Source: Copromyces sp. CBS 386.78 (Eukaryota; Ascomycota; Sordariomycetes; Sordariales; Sordariaceae). From it: 64,000 nt of DNA. The number at the start of each line of letters is the position of its first letter. Position 1 is the stretch's first letter. Location of the stretch: positions 62,001 to 126,000 of the forward strand of contig MU839167.1 of assembly GCA_030685235.1 (NCBI GenBank), written 5' to 3'. Of this stretch, positions 24,718-38,600 are shown in pieces. The position numbers were made by a program, and so were the translations under genes. The notes below the pieces were generated by a model. It had not been told where the DNA came from. It made no database searches and saw only the letters and a list, made by a program, of their open reading frames with translations.

Positions 24718-25637
24718 AAGAAAGTCTAACCGTACGGTCACGAATGTCTATCCGTACGGTAATCCACTTTTTCCCTCACACATATCCCTAACCCTCGCGC
24801 GGCCACAGATGTTACATGTATTCTTTTGAAAATTTCGCCTAGAAATTTGGGTATTACTATTCTTTCATACGTAACATTAGACTACAGTGCCCAAACTAAA
24901 TACGTACCCCCATATCGCACTTTACAAGGCATTTTACAGTGCACTTTATAGAGCACTTAGCGGCACGGTCGCACATTACACATCGCACAATCGCACATCG
25001 CTCGTCGCTCAATTGAGCGATTAATTGAGCGACTATTACGGCTATTACAACTATTAGCGATTATTATAGTTATTAGCGATTAACTATTAGCAATTATTAT
25101 AGCTATTAGCGACTATTACGGTTGTTACGGCTGTTACAGCTGTTATAGCTATTACAGCTATTATAGCTATTATAGCTATTATAGCTATTCCGGCTGTTAT
25201 AGCTATTAGCGATTGTTATAGCTGTTAGCGATTGGCTGTTAGCGATTGTTATGGCTATTAGCGATTGTTATGGCTATTAGCGACTGTTACGGCTGTTACG
25301 GCTGTTACGGCTATTATGGCTGTTACGGCTGTTATAGCTGTCACAGCTGTTACAGCTATTACGGCTATTACGGCTATTACGGCTATTACGGCTGTTAGCG
25401 ATTATTATAGCTATTAGCAATTATTACGGCTATTAGCGACTGTTACGGCTATTAGCGATACGTATACTGTACAAGGGTTAGAATATGTAATAGGCTGTAA
25501 TTTGGGAGCTTGGCGGTCGTGGTACGAGCGAGACTGGTGCTAATAGGGAGGGGACGGCAGGGTTAAGGATATATATAGGAGAAAAAAGTGGATTACCGTA
25601 CGGATAGACATTCGTAACCGTACGGTTAGACTTTCTC
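24718..25637. mobile_element. Non-autonomous MULE-related element with internal minisatellite
   Basis: Ends are inverted over more than 50 bp (AAGAAAGTCTAACCGTACGG at 24718; its inverse ends at 25637). The 8-bp duplication TTAATAAT flanks them (24710-24717 and 25638-25645). Subterminal sequence is clearly related to the 3.7-kb MULE at 59264-62964: both share CCTAGAAAT plus ATTCTTTCATA on the left, CACTTTATAG plus GCGATTAATTGA-like words further in, and GGCTGTAATTTGGGAGCTTG-like sequence on the right. The transposase is absent and its place is taken by a 9-bp tandem array. It interrupts the Helitron Rep domain. Confidence 0.85.
25008..25465. repeat. 9-bp minisatellite (GGCTATTAC and variants), about 450 bp
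   Basis: About fifty imperfect copies of GGCTATTAC, with variants GGCTGTTAC, AGCTATTAT and GCGATTATT, run head to tail. The differences among units are mainly C/T and G/A transitions. The array fills the centre of the 920-bp MULE-like element and starts directly after GAGCGATTAATTGAGCGAC. It has no coding meaning. Confidence 0.9.
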
Positions 25638-25645
25638 TTAATAAT

Positions 25646-25841
25646 AATCTATAATTTAATTAAATCCTACTTACTTTTAATATTCTTTTATATATTATTA
25701 ATTAAATATAACGCTATATATATTATATTAATCCTACTTACTATTAAAGGATTATCCGTCGACCTCCCGTTTAACCTATCGCTTAATCTTCTATTCTAAT
25801 GTTTAATAATATTATAAACCAACTACCTATTCTATTTAATT
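25646..25841 (+). pseudogene. Helitron Rep domain, continuation fragment
   Basis: This short plus-strand segment lies between the MULE-like element and LINE B. It reads LKDYPSTSRLTYR and then a block ending NVQQYYKPTTYSI (stops read as Q), which resembles the Helitron VNxVQRHxxCSxxYC segment with Cys/His lost. It joins across LINE B to the segment beginning at 32638. Confidence 0.6.
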
Positions 25842-26949
25842 AATTTTAAAACGACGCCGAAACCGGAAACGCCGATTTCTGGTTAGGAAGTGCTCTAAAA
25901 CGAAAACCGATAACGGCAATCGATTTAGGAGGGTTATTTACCCCCTCCGCGATATTTTACGACGACCGTAGTAATAGCGTTAAATTATCGCTACCGATAA
26001 TAATTAATAGAGGTACGAATAAATTTAAAAATAGTATTTATAACCCTTTCGGAAGTATTTTAGAATATAACGACTTTGACGCTATATTTACTATAAAATT
26101 TTTAGAAAAGATAGAGGAAAATAATAAAATTATAAAGAAATTTATTATTATAGCGAATAAAATTATAGATTACGCCGCCGTATCGACTAACGACTATCGT
26201 TGGGTTTGAAAATTCCTTTTCGAATTCGTAAAAATTTCTATAAAAAAAAGTAAATTTAAAATACTTAAAGTAAATAAGGCCGCCGAAGTTTAATTTATTA
26301 TTAAAAAAGATATTGACGATTTGAAGAAATTTATTTCGAAGGAAATAAAGAAAAACGTTTAAGAAGCGCCGAAAAAATAGGTTAATATTATCCGGAAGTC
26401 GCCGGATAGGGTTAATACTACTTTCTATTACCTTTTTATTATTATTATTAAGAAATTTATCCCTTTTAATTATAAATGTTAATTTATTATTAAAAAGGCT
26501 TAAATTACTGCCGAATTTACTATATATTCGAATAATAATATAAAATAAATTATCGAAGGCGTTTTAAAGGAAAGCCCGTATAAAATAATCTATATAATTA
26601 TTAAAATAGTAATGAGCGGAAATTATGTAATTATTTTCAATAAATTAATTAAGAATTAATATTAGAAATATTAAATTTAAGTTAAAACGGTTTTTAGAAA
26701 AAAGGCTATTATATTCTTAAATATTATAGCCGTTTTAATTAAAGGAGTCCTGTAGGCTAGTATCGATATAAAATAATTTAAATCGGTTATATAAGAAATA
26801 AGGGCGAGGAATAAAGAGGCGGAAATTATTCGGGTTAAATTTAAAAGAGATATGAAGGGGAGGAAAGAAAAATATTCTTAGTAAAAGTTATAATTACGAA
26901 GGCTATAATTTTCTTCTAAAAGAATTTTTTCTTTTAAGATAGCGGCGTA

Positions 26950-27560
26950 TATATATATAAATTATTCTAAATTATAGCCTCCGCTTAATAATATTTTAAA
27001 TATTAATATTTTAAATATACGGCGAAATTTTATTGTTAGGAAGATGCTTATAACTATTATAATAAAATTAAATATAAAGGGTTACGTATAGGAAAAGAAA
27101 ATTGCCCTTCGAATAAAAATAATTCCCTAATTTTTTATAAATTATATAGGAAATTAGGGTATTTCGCCTTCGATAAAAAGAAGTACCTATTTATAAGGGC
27201 GGTTTGTGTAAAGGTATTTATCGATTACGCTGAAAGGCTTTATAATTTTAATATTTGTAAAAGATTAATTAAACCGGTATTAAAATTAATAATAAAGTTG
27301 GAGGAAGATATTATAATTTCCAACGACTTTTTTAACTCCTGTTTAATTACGATTTTAAAAAGATTATTTATAGGAGGAGGAAAAAGAGGCCGCCTTAAGA
27401 AGATTAGAAGTGGTTTTCGGCCGAAATTTATAAATATAAGTCTAATAAACGTTTATACCCGCTCTTAAAGTGTAAATAATTATATTTATATTAGCTTTAT
27501 TGTTATTACGCCTTTAATTACTATTATTACTTTTAAGGAAATAATACCCCCCTAGCCCGT
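26950..27560 (+). pseudogene. LINE B ORF1-like region with degraded zinc-knuckle segment
   Basis: The plus strand reads YNKIKYKGLRIGKENCPSN near 27060, then NSLIFYKLYRKLGYFAFDKK and a basic block GGGKRGRLKKIRSGFRPKF. Cys/Tyr spacing suggests a former nucleocapsid-like zinc-knuckle protein, as in ORF1 of Tad1-clade LINEs. I could not fix exact knuckles because Cys and His codons are among those RIP destroys. This is a tentative identification. Confidence 0.5.
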
Positions 27561-27799
27561 TGTTAAATTAGAAGGAAGCCTTTTATAAGGTAATTAATAA
27601 TTTAATTAAAAATATTCTATTAGAATATAGGGAAATTATATAAAAGAGGGAAAATGTTATTCGAATAAGAAGAGACTTATAATATTATAGTAATTTAAAA
27701 ACTAAGTAAAAATTTAAATAAGGATATTTATTAACCGAAGGGCGGTAAATATTATAGTATCGATTATTTAGAGAAGGGTAGAATAGTAATTTATATAAA

Positions 27800-30320
27800 T
27801 AAGAAGTAGAATTTAAAGGATTTAAATTTCTAAGTTAAGAAGGATTAGGATACAATAATATTAAAAAATTTATAAGAATTAATAATTATTTATTTTATTT
27901 ATTCCCTTATTTTCTTTTAAAGTACGCCGGAATATTAATAGGAGTTTCCTTTCTTCGAATTCTTCGAGGAAAAACCTTCGGCCGGTTAATATATAGCTAT
28001 AGGGGATTATAATTTTTATTACCCTAATTAGGACTTAGAGAATAGAATTAATTTAAACGTTATAAAATTATTTATATAAGTATAGCAATAAAAATTTAAT
28101 TTCGTTACCCCTTACAAAGAATTAATAAAATTCGGAAATATAATTAAAGCAGAGAAAAATAGGATAATCGATTATATATAAGTTTTATAAGGTATTGAGG
28201 CTAAATATTAAAGAGTATAACGGTGCGGGTAAATAGGTTCGGACTATTACCCTTAAAAAATTTAAATTTAAATAAGAAAAAGAAATAGGAAAGCGGAAAT
28301 AGAGGAAAGGTTTAATTAGAGTTTAATAGACGCGGAAAAGGTATAAGAAGCGGCGAAAAAAAGAATATCGATCTTAGAGGGAATTAAGACAGTAGAAGAA
28401 TTCGAATTGGGATTTAATAAGTTCGACGGCGAATTCGTTAATATTATAAAGGAATTCGTCCTATACCGAAAGAAAAATCGGAGAAAATAAGTAGATTAAT
28501 AAAATTTAGAATATAAAATAATAATAAAGGAGGTACAGCGGAAATAGTAAATTTAATTTAAAAATTAAATACCTTTAAATTAGAGAAAGTTTATAGAAGT
28601 AGCAATAAAAAAAAAGAAATTTATTACGAAGATTTAAAGAGCGAAGTAGTATAATTATATTATAAACGTATTAAAAGACCTAAATAAACTTTAATTATTA
28701 GAGAAGTAGGTTAAAATACAAAATTATTACCTAATAAATCCGCTAAAATTATTACCCTTTAAATAAAATAAGTGGGCGAACGAAATTGAAAATTATAGTA
28801 GTAAAGTAAATATTTTTACTAATTATTTCTTTTTGAAAATAGAAGTTCCGACGGGCTATTTATTAAATTAAATTTAATTATTAAACGGCGATACCTTAAT
28901 ATTTATTAATAATTTAGTTATTGAGGAAGATATTCGGGAAATCCTTTTAAAGATAGCGTTTAATAAAATACTAAGTATCGATTAATTTTTAAATAAATTT
29001 TTGAAAATATATAGGAAATTATTTAAGTAGGCGATAGCGGCTTTCGTTATAGCGAGCCTCCGGTTCGGATATTTCCCCTAATAGTTTAAAAATATAAAAG
29101 TAATTATTTTTAAAAAACTTAGAAAAAGCGTCGAATAATAAAAATTAGCCGGGGTATAGCGGCCTATATTACTTCTAAATAACGTTAGAAAAATCTTCGA
29201 AGCCTTTATAATTAAAAAGTTAACGTAAGTAGTAGAAGAATATAATTTCCTTCCGGAAAATTAAATAGGCAATTAAGTAAACTATTTAATTAAATTCGCC
29301 GTCCGAATAGTTATCGATATAATTTATATAGTATAAAAATTTAAGGTTATAATATTTCTTATACTCTTCAATTTAAAAAGCGTATTCGATAGAGTTAATT
29401 ATAAATAGCTTTTATATATACTATAGGAAATACAATTTTTAAAATAGATTTTTTAATAGGTTAATAATTTCGTTATTAGAAGAAAAGGTTTTCTTTTCTT
29501 CGATAATAAAATTTCTTAACTTTATAATATCGTAGTAGGCGTATTATAAAGCTCCCCCCTCTTATTAATCCTTTTTATTCTCTTTATTATTTTATTATAT
29601 TATAAGTTAATTATTATTTAAAATACGATTATTATCGGCTTCGCTAATAATATTAATATTATTATAGTAGTTAAAATTATTAAAGAAAATTATTAAACGT
29701 TTTAAATAATATAGGATATTTATTCGAATTAAGTAATGAAGAAAAGAATAGAGTTCAAAGTAAGTAAAATAGAATTTATATATTTTATATAGACGAAGGA
29801 ATTAAGAACGGAAATTCTTTAAATTAGGGGAATTGTATTTAAATTAACGGAATTAATTAAATTCCTTAGGGTTTAGTTAAATTAGAAATTTAATTATTAA
29901 ATATACGTAAAAGTAATAAAAAAGAAGATAATTACGTAGATAAACGTATTAATATAATTAGTAGCGAAGATTTAAGGTTATTTTTTTATACGAATAAAGG
30001 AAATTTATATTAAGTATATTCGGAATATAATTATATACGGAATATTAGTTTTCTATTAATTAATTAAAGTCTATAATAAATTATAAAGGATAATAATTAA
30101 GTTAATTAAATATTAAATTAAATATTTAAAAATTATTACCGGGGTATATAAAATTACGTTAGTAAGGAATTTAAAAACGGAAATTTCTTATCCGCCGTTC
30201 GACTTCTATTTTAATAAGCGGGTTAGGGCTTTCGAAAAAAGGTTTGCCTATACGAATTAAGTAGGGTTTATCTGAAGGATTATAATTTAGGTAATTAATT
30301 ATATTTAAATAAGGAGAATA
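27800..30320 (+). pseudogene. LINE B ORF2: AP-type endonuclease and reverse transcriptase
   Basis: The endonuclease motif is readable at about 27990-28060 (AIGDYNFYYPN, stop for Trp, DLENRINLN). The characteristic late RCG-IGSDYYP (SDH box) lies near 28225-28260. RT follows: the GVPQGSPL box near 29540-29570, then FANNINI near 29645 where FADDTNI is expected. The thumb region follows to about 30320. Catalytic Asp to Asn changes and TAG/TAA codons show inactivation by G:C to A:T transitions. The C-terminal part (30320-31700) has no domain I can name. Confidence 0.78.
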
Positions 30321-32637
30321 AGAGGTCGGCTATTTATTAATAGATTAGAAAGAAGTACTATTAAAATTAGGTAGGTTAAGGAATAGGTATCGACGGAGAA
30401 ATTTCTAACGATCGTAGTAAGTCCGCTCCTAATAATAAGGGTATAGCTACCTCTATTATAAATATTAAAATTAATTATTATAAATTATAAAGGGTAATTA
30501 AAAGAGGTAACGATAAAAGAGTAGGTATTATACTATAATTATTAATTAGTAGCAGCGGTAATTAAATTAGGCCGATAATACAAATTTATTATTACCGACT
30601 TTAATTCGAGGTTTAACGGTAATATTATAAAACGGTATATAATCAGTATAAAATGAAAAAAGAAAGAAGTTTAATAACCGGAGGACGACGACGAATAGTA
30701 TTTATTATTTAAAATAAAGAGTTCCCTTCTTATTTAAGTAAGGACGGAAATTATAGGCTTCTAATCTTTCCTTTTCCGGAGGAAGGTTCCGAATATTATA
30801 ATATTAATTTATTTTTATAATATAGGTAAAGAAACTTTTACATATATTATCTTAAATTATTTATAAATAGCCGATTATTAGATAATAGTAGTCGATTGGC
30901 TATAGACGAAAGAAAAATTCTAAATTTATTTGGACGACGGAACCCGAATTAAGAGAATCCTTTTATAAGTATTATAATTTAGTAAATTAAACGAATACTA
31001 TTTAGTAATCGAATTAGAAGGAGAGTAGTACGATAAATTCGCGCAATATTCGTAAATATATTTAATTATAATATTAAAATAAGAAAGTATAAGAGAGACG
31101 GGAAGAGGAGGAATTAGATTATATTAATTATAATAATTATTTAATTACGAAGGCGGTATTAAAGTAATTAATTAACGTTTTTTATAAGTAAAGAATTCGT
31201 AAAATATATTAAATATTAATTCTTAATTCTTAATAATTTCACAACATTATTAAACCTAATCTTCGTTAGCCGGAGGGGGACTAATAGGATTATTAATTAT
31301 TATTAAAGAATTAATATTAATACTTTTTTTACTAGGGCCGAAAATAGGAATAGTAAAATAATTAGCTAAAAATATTTCGTAATATCCTTTACGCTAATAA
31401 TCTTTAATTTTTATATTTTAATAGTAAAGAAGGATATTAGGGTCGTATAGGAGGCTATTTGTAATTAAGCGTTCGTATATATTTTTAAAGAAGTTAATAT
31501 AAGTATTATAAAAACGACGAATTAAAGGACTAATATTATTTTAGGAATAGGATAAAATAATAATTATAATTTAAACGGCATTATATTTATTATAATAATT
31601 TAACGGAATATTTAATATATATTTCGTATTAGTAATAGGATAAATAGTATTCTACTTACTGGCGTTTCGAAGAACGTTAGAAAAAAAAACGAAAAGAAAA
31701 TTATAGGAGGAAACTTATTTTTAATATTAATATAATAAATATATTCTACAAAGAGTATACGGAATATAATTATATTGAAGGATAGGGTATTATAAATATA
31801 ATTAGTAAATTTTAGGCTATAATAGAAGTAAGGAATATAACGGATAATATTAATTAATATAATTAGCGAGGAAAAGGGGAAATAAATATAAAAATAAAAA
31901 GGATTTACTGGCCGGGAGGAAGGTTAAAGGCGGGGTTAGAGGTTAATACCCGGATAAGGGTTTAAAATTCGGGCATTAGGGAAAAAAGGGGTATAAGAGA
32001 ACGGACGAATTTAGGGGACGGAGAATTTATTATACAGACGAAATTAATATTATATTTAGCGGTATTATAATTAATATGAATTATAAAGCTTAGGGGGTTA
32101 AATATATAGCCGGGAGGATAGTGAGGAATATAATTAGTAGAAGGGGACGTTATTTTAAAAGTTAATTAAATAAAGAAAAAAGGAAAATTCGAAAGATAGC
32201 GGCGGGGAGGAGTTCTTATATAGAGGGAAAGCAGGGGCCTTTGTACTTATATAAATTTTAATAGAGTCGTAGGAATTTAGAGGATAATAACGAAGCGGGA
32301 ATAAGGGTAAACAATAGGGAAAAGATAATTATTATAGGCGGTTTAAAAGGAAGGAGCGGCGTACAAGAATAATGTTTCGATTATTTTAGTATTGGATTAA
32401 AGGCGGTAGAAAGGAAGTAACTTATTTACTAAAGCGGTAAGTAAATACTGCTATAAATAGAATTAAAATAGAGTAGGCGCAATTTATTCGCGACCGAAAG
32501 GAGTTAGCGGTTTTTATCCGACGGCGTTTATTATTGTACAGTTTCCTCTAGAGAATTAGGAAAAGTACCCTATACTAATAAAGCGCTATAAATAAATAGC
32601 ATAGGAAATAAGACTATTATTATTATTCTATTTAATT

Positions 32638-33312
32638 TAGAATTACCCTTTATAACCGATATTTAACCCGCCAATTCTATTCCAACTCTTTTAAACTAGT
32701 AAACTATTTATTAATTTCACTTTCCGCAGCCCTTTTATAACGAACTTATCCTTATACGTAATTTTAACCCTACGTATTAAATATTTAACAATATTCGGAA
32801 TAATATTTAATTAAATTAATATAACGTAATATTAATTCTAGGTTAGATAGTTAATATTAATATTATACTATATATTAATACGTATACCGTTTTATAGTAT
32901 ATTACTAAATATTATTCTAAGAATAAACAATAAAATTAGACCTTTTAGGATATTATTATTTAAATTCTTCCTAATATTATTCGTATTAATTCTATTATAT
33001 TATTCATTACTAAATTTATAAATAAACTTTTTATAGAACGAAATTATTCTATTTAAAAAATTTATATAATTTTACTTAATCTTCCCCTCAATAATAATAT
33101 TTAAGTCGTTATTAACGTTAATTATCGCCCCTTAATAGAATAATTAGCAAATATTATTATTATAGCCGAAAATTAATAAATTTAAACTAATCCTCTTTAT
33201 TATAAATATTTATAACGCCTATAACGCTTAAATATTAATTACTTTACTAATATAAATTACTTCGAAGTCTTTATAATATACAAATTCGAAAATAGTCGTT
33301 AATACCGCTTCT
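32638..33312 (+). pseudogene. Helitron Rep domain, C-terminal part
   Basis: It resumes the Helitron after LINE B. FTFPQPF-like sequence (family CRFHFPQP) is near 32710, ITKYYSKNKQQNQTF near 32900 (family AKYCSKNE) and ERNYSIQKIYIILLNLPL near 33035-33085 (family ERDxSAQEICHLLLxxPL). The Rep/helicase junction follows. These blocks are diagnostic of Helitron Rep-Hel proteins. The segment ends exactly at the GCTTC duplication of the LTR element. Confidence 0.85.
33308..33312. repeat. 5-bp target-site duplication (GCTTC), left copy
   Basis: GCTTC directly precedes the 5' LTR. An identical GCTTC follows the 3' LTR at 41233-41237. A 5-bp duplication is typical of Ty3/gypsy integrases. Removing the element and one copy rejoins the Helitron reading. 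Confidence 0.9.
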
Positions 33313-33554
33313 ATCACAGGGCAAGATCACATGCCCTGTGCCTTAGTGCCATTGGCCAATGCACTGTCATATATACAGCCATTGCCATAGCACTGGGCCA
33401 GCCGTACATCATTAAAGCTCACGCAAGACCCACTTTATAATAGGTTATACTTATACCCTATATCATGCCCTAGCTAGCGTACACCTCTTCCTACTCCCTT
33501 TATACAATAATATATATCGTACTTCATACCTAACGGTGCCCTTGCCCCATAATA
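33313..33554 (+). repeat. 5' LTR of the Ty3/gypsy element (242 bp)
   Basis: It begins TATCACAGGG and ends CCATAATA; ancestral TG...CA ends would become TA...TA by RIP. It aligns to the 3' LTR (40990-41232) along its whole length, and the differences I noticed are all transitions. The first ~110 bp are nearly unmutated here, with CA and TG intact. Confidence 0.92.
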
Positions 33555-33599
33555 GTTTATTGTACCTCTAATTATACTACGCGCGTACAAGTAAGAATA

Positions 33600-35690
33600 A
33601 GAAGATATTAATCAATAATTTACTAGCAATTAAAAAATTAATTAAACCCGATATCCCGCCCTTATAGGACTAAGGAAAACCCTAAAATAAATTTTAGTAA
33701 TTATTACTAACGCTCAAAATCTAAATTAACTATACTTAATCCGTACGGTTATTTTAATTACCCTAAAAATAATAATAATACTAAATTAATCATTATTAAC
33801 GAATACGCTAATACCGAGACCGAATCTCTGGCCGTTAGCGTTTATTCCCCTAATCTCCTAAGCGAAGCAATTAATATCAATACCTAAACGGAAGCTTTCA
33901 AATATTATATAGCCGATAATCACCCTATCCCTGCCGAATAAAGTCCGTAAGGCCCCCCCCCAAACTATACCGGCCCCGAGTATTACGAACCGGGCTAATT
34001 ATTTAAAGGAACGAATATTCCACCCCCCTCTCAGCTAAACGAGATTATTACCGATTAGGCGCTAGCGATTCTCGCCCTACGTATATATAGCTTAGATTAC
34101 AACCGTAAATTACTCTAGGCCTACTTTTATAATAAATTCTAAACTAGTACCTATATTTATAAATACTTTATTATTTACCGCTAATAGACCGAGAATATAG
34201 TATAGCTCCCAACCTTTAGGGCTATTATCGATATAATTACCGAAATTTTTAACAACGTTAAATATAACTACTAATAAGAGGAGCTAAAGAAGAAGGCCGA
34301 CGAAAATATTTATATCCAAGCCTAAAAAATATTCTAGAATAATATTATCTACTAAAAGAATAAGGCTAAGGGATAGTTTACCAAATTTAAAAGGGTAGAA
34401 GTAGTAGTAACCGACTTTAATAATAATAATAAAATCTTATAAACCTAAATCCAATACTTATAAAATAAAGTAAATAACTTTAAAACTAATACCTAGATTA
34501 ATACCGAATTTAAGCCCGCCAATCTTAATACTAAACGCAATTTACGCCGTTGTATATCTATAAACCCCGAAGTCTTTAACGCTAAGGAATAATCCGCTAA
34601 AAATTATAATACCGTTTATACAATTTAGCGTACTAAAATCCACTTATATTAGGCTTATAATAAATAATATTTCTTAATAGAGCGTAATAAACTTATACAC
34701 ATCTTCGTATACTTCGGTAAGCTCCTAATATCTATTATCGAACCAAATATACAACCTATCTTCAACGACGAGCCCTAGGGTACATAGAAGTAGCAAACGG
34801 CCGAGGAACTTATTACGCACTTCGACAATTATTATAATATAATAAATATAAAAGTCGAAGCGGATAGGGCCTTACAAAAACTATAAATAAAAAACTCCTT
34901 TTAGGATTTTGTAAACAAATTTACTTTATACGCTAATTACTATAGTATAAACGATACTATACGCGTCTTTATATTCCATTAGAAGGTTACCGACTAACTT
35001 AAAAATTTAATCACCTATTAACTAGATATTCCTAGTAAAGAAGACTTTTAAAAATAATTTTAATTTTTTAGTAAATTAGTACGCTATTACGAAGAAAATA
35101 TATTTTAGAAGAAACTTTCTAACCTAGCCCCCTTAGGCGGTAATAGAGGCGGTTTAAATAATAATAATAACGGTAGAAAATCCTCTTCTAAACTAATATC
35201 CTAAGGCGGTAATACTATAGACCTAAACGCTATAAGCGCTAACTCTCGTAAACTAGTCCCTACGAATCTTTAGAAGAAACGATAAGATACTAGTAAATAC
35301 TAGAAATACGGTTGGCTAAATTACAATTAGAAGAAATACTAGAACTTCGTCGATATTAGCGATAATAAAGGCGGTATTGAAGGTGCTAAGATTAATTAAC
35401 CACCCGCCGGTTATAAATTAAAGACTGGTTAGAATAACTATAATAATAATAATAAAAAGGGCGATAACGTTAACGTTACTAATATTACCGACGAAGTTAA
35501 ATTAAAATCGGGAAAAGCCGAACCTTCGTTCTAAATCGCGAACGAAGGCTATTACTTAAAGGAAATAAGAAGGAATAGGAAAACTTAGGAGTAAAAAAAT
35601 ACCTAAATAAATATAATAAAGATATTTTAAATAGGGAATTATACTAAGACTAAGAAAAAGAATCTTTAAAATTATTATTCATTAATTTAA
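33600..35690 (+). pseudogene. gag of the Ty3/gypsy element
   Basis: A polar, stop-containing frame ends in a recognisable nucleocapsid knuckle near 35300-35345. It reads YxKYGWLNYNxKKY where C-x2-C-x4-H-x4-C is expected, so every Cys and His has become Tyr (TGT/TGC to TAT/TAC and CAT/CAC to TAT/TAC). Upstream, the usual capsid fold region cannot be read in detail. Asn/Asp-rich linkers (GGNRGGLNNNNN-like, near 35140) precede the knuckle. Confidence 0.75.
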
Positions 35691-35699
35691 TAATAATTA

Positions 35700-38600
35700 G
35701 ACTAGAAAAATCTATCTTCCTTTTAAATTACCTTCTTTATAGTAAGCGCAAAGTATATTGCCCGGCCTTAATCGACAGCGGTTATACGGGTAAAAGATTT
35801 ATTAATAAGAATTTTATTTAACGGAACTAAATACCCGTAAAGAAACTATACTACCTAAAGCCAATAAAGCTAGCCAATAATAATATTAATATATATATTA
35901 CTGATTATATCAAGCTTACAATACGAATCGGCGTTTATAACGAAGAAATTAAATTGCTCGTATTCACCCTATTACCAGAAAACCTAATTATTTTAGGGTT
36001 ACCTTAGCTATAGCAATACAATCTATTAATAGACTAGGAGACAAGCGAGTTAAAATTCAATTAGAAATGCCGTAGTATTTGCCTACCCTAAAATACGCCA
36101 GATTTTTAAACCAAGGCCCTAAGAGCTCTAAGAGATGAAGCCGTCAAGACTATTACAGTTACGGAGGAGAAAACCGTTAAAGCAAGTCCGGAGGAGCAAA
36201 CTATTAAAGTAGAGGAAGAATAGGAGAAAGCTATTGAAGCGGAGGAAGAATAGGAAAAAGCTATTAAAGCGGAAGCGGAGGAAAAATTGGCCGCTAAAGT
36301 ACCCCTCTCCTAGATTCGTAAAGCTATTTAATACCGGAAATTAAAACTTAAAGAGAAGATCGCTAAAGCTATAGGCCTTTACCCTAGAACCCTTTGGCCG
36401 ATTAACTTACTAGAAAGAAGCTAAATAATAATAATACTTTACGACCCGCGGCTTATACCCAAACTAGAGGCTATAACTAAACCCGTACCTTGTAAGATTG
36501 TAAATAGGTAGCGAATTCCTACCGTTAACCCTATAAAGAGACCGTTTATACCCCTCTTCGTAAAGCTAATTAATATTAGTAATATTCCTATTAATATAAA
36601 CAATATCGTCGAATTTAATACCGCTAACTTTAATTTTATAATTAAAATAGAAAATTTAAAAGTTATTATTACAATTAGGGGAGAGATCGACGAAGCATTA
36701 AAATAAATAGAAGCGGAAATCGTAACCGGTACCCCTAAATCGGGCCCCGGGAAATTCTAGATCACGGACCAAATATATAAGGATATCTATACTAATAACG
36801 GTACGAAGTATAAAGAACAAATTTTTAATCACTTCTTACGTATCCTAAAGGGGGATACTAGGGAAATAATAACTAATATTATAAAGGAACTTACAAATAT
36901 ATATAGAATTTCCGAAGAGGATGCCAAAATATTTTACAAGAAAGCAAACCGGCTTATAGCTACCGAATAGTAAATTAAAGCGAAAATACCTCATTAATAT
37001 TATAAATATTAAAAGGTAATAAACCTAGCGGATACCCAATAGCTTCCCCAATACTAATTATACAACTATAAAATCGAAATTATCTTTAATACCGAACTAC
37101 CGTACTCAAAATTAAAACCTTTCTCGCTAATAAAACTAAGCGTTCTTAAAAAATAACTAAATAATAATTTAGAATAGAATTTCATCAAGCCTTCCCAATT
37201 ACTAATATCGTTACCAATTATACTAATAAAAAAGCCAAGCGGTAGTATCCGTATTTACGTAAATTATAAAAGTATTAATAACGTCACTTTAAAAATATAA
37301 TACCCGTTACTACTTATTAAAAAAACGTTGGATACTATTTATAAAGTAAAGATCTTTATTAAATTCGATATTATTATAATATTTAACTATATCTATATAT
37401 ATAAAGGTTATAAATAATTTATAGCATTTATAATACGGTTCGGCCTTTACGAATTATTAGTATACCTATTCGGTTTATAAGGCGCGCCGGTAACCTTCTA
37501 ATACTTTATTAACGATATTCTTTACAATATACTAAATAAGTTTACGACCACTTACTTCGATAATATCCTAATTTATTCGGATAATAAGGAGGAGTATATC
37601 AAGTACGTTACTAACGTTTTAACCCGTTTAAAAAAGGCTAATCTTTAAATTAATATCAATAAGTACGAATTTTACACTAAACGTACCAAATACCTAAGCC
37701 TTATTATTACGCCGGGAAGTATCGAAATAAATATAGACAAAATTAAAGTAATAACGGCTTAGGAAATATTAAAATCCAAAAAAGCCCTATAGTCTTTCTT
37801 AAATTTCGTTAATTTTTACCGTCGTTTTATTAAAAACTTCTTTAGGATAACTAAACCCCTTTATAAACTTACTAAGAAGACGGCAACGAAGGATTAGTAA
37901 TGGGGTATCGAATACTAAAAGGCATTCGACGAACTTAAAGCAACCTTTACGTCGGCACTAATATTAAAAATCTTCGATTAGAATAGACGAATTATCGTAG
38001 AAATAGACGCTTCTAACTAAGTATTAAAAAGTATACTATTACAATAAGGTAACGATAATATCCTCTACCTAGTAATATACTTCTTAATAAAGTACAATAT
38101 TTAAGAATATAATTACAATATTTATAATAAAGAATTATTAACTATTATTAAAGTACTTAAAGAATAGAACCCTAAATTAGAAAGGGTATAAAAATAAATT
38201 AAAATTATTACCGATTATAAGAACTTCAAAACCTTTGTATTAACGAAGTAATTTACCCTTAAGCATATAAAGTAATCCGAATTCCTTAACCGTTTCAACT
38301 TTCGTATTATATATAAATAGGGAGCGGCGAATATACGGCTAAATACCCTAAATAAAAAATTAGAAAATAGGCTATAATTTAGCGACGATAAAAGATTAAT
38401 AATATAAAAGAAATCACTAATTAATTTAGATCTTTTCGACCTAACGTTCTTTAAAGGAGACGACGAGCCTATAAACGTAATATATTTATATTTAAATAAA
38501 ATAGAAGAAATCTACTATATAAATTATAATATAAATTTCTACGACCAAAATTTAAATTTTAATAATTTTAATTTTTACGAGCTCGATATTACGAAGTCTA

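Larger units (their letters stand above)
25842..32624 (+). mobile_element. LINE copy B (Tad1-like), full length, inverted relative to A and C
   Basis: The sense strand is plus. The 5' end CGACGCCGAAACCGGAAACG begins near 25852 and the 3' end (GGAATAAGACTATTATTATT) ends at about 32624. The direct repeat ATTCTATTTAATT at 25829-25841 and 32625-32637 is the 13-bp target duplication. About ten A/T-rich bases separate the left copy from the conserved 5' start, as is common for LINE 5' junctions. It sits inside the Helitron Rep region, which resumes at 32638. Copy B lacks the MITE present in copy A. Stops and CpA/TpG loss are pervasive. Confidence 0.9.

Noticed and set aside
24718..25637. CRISPR-like repeat array
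   Set aside because: The 9-bp units are contiguous without spacers and lie inside a eukaryotic transposon.
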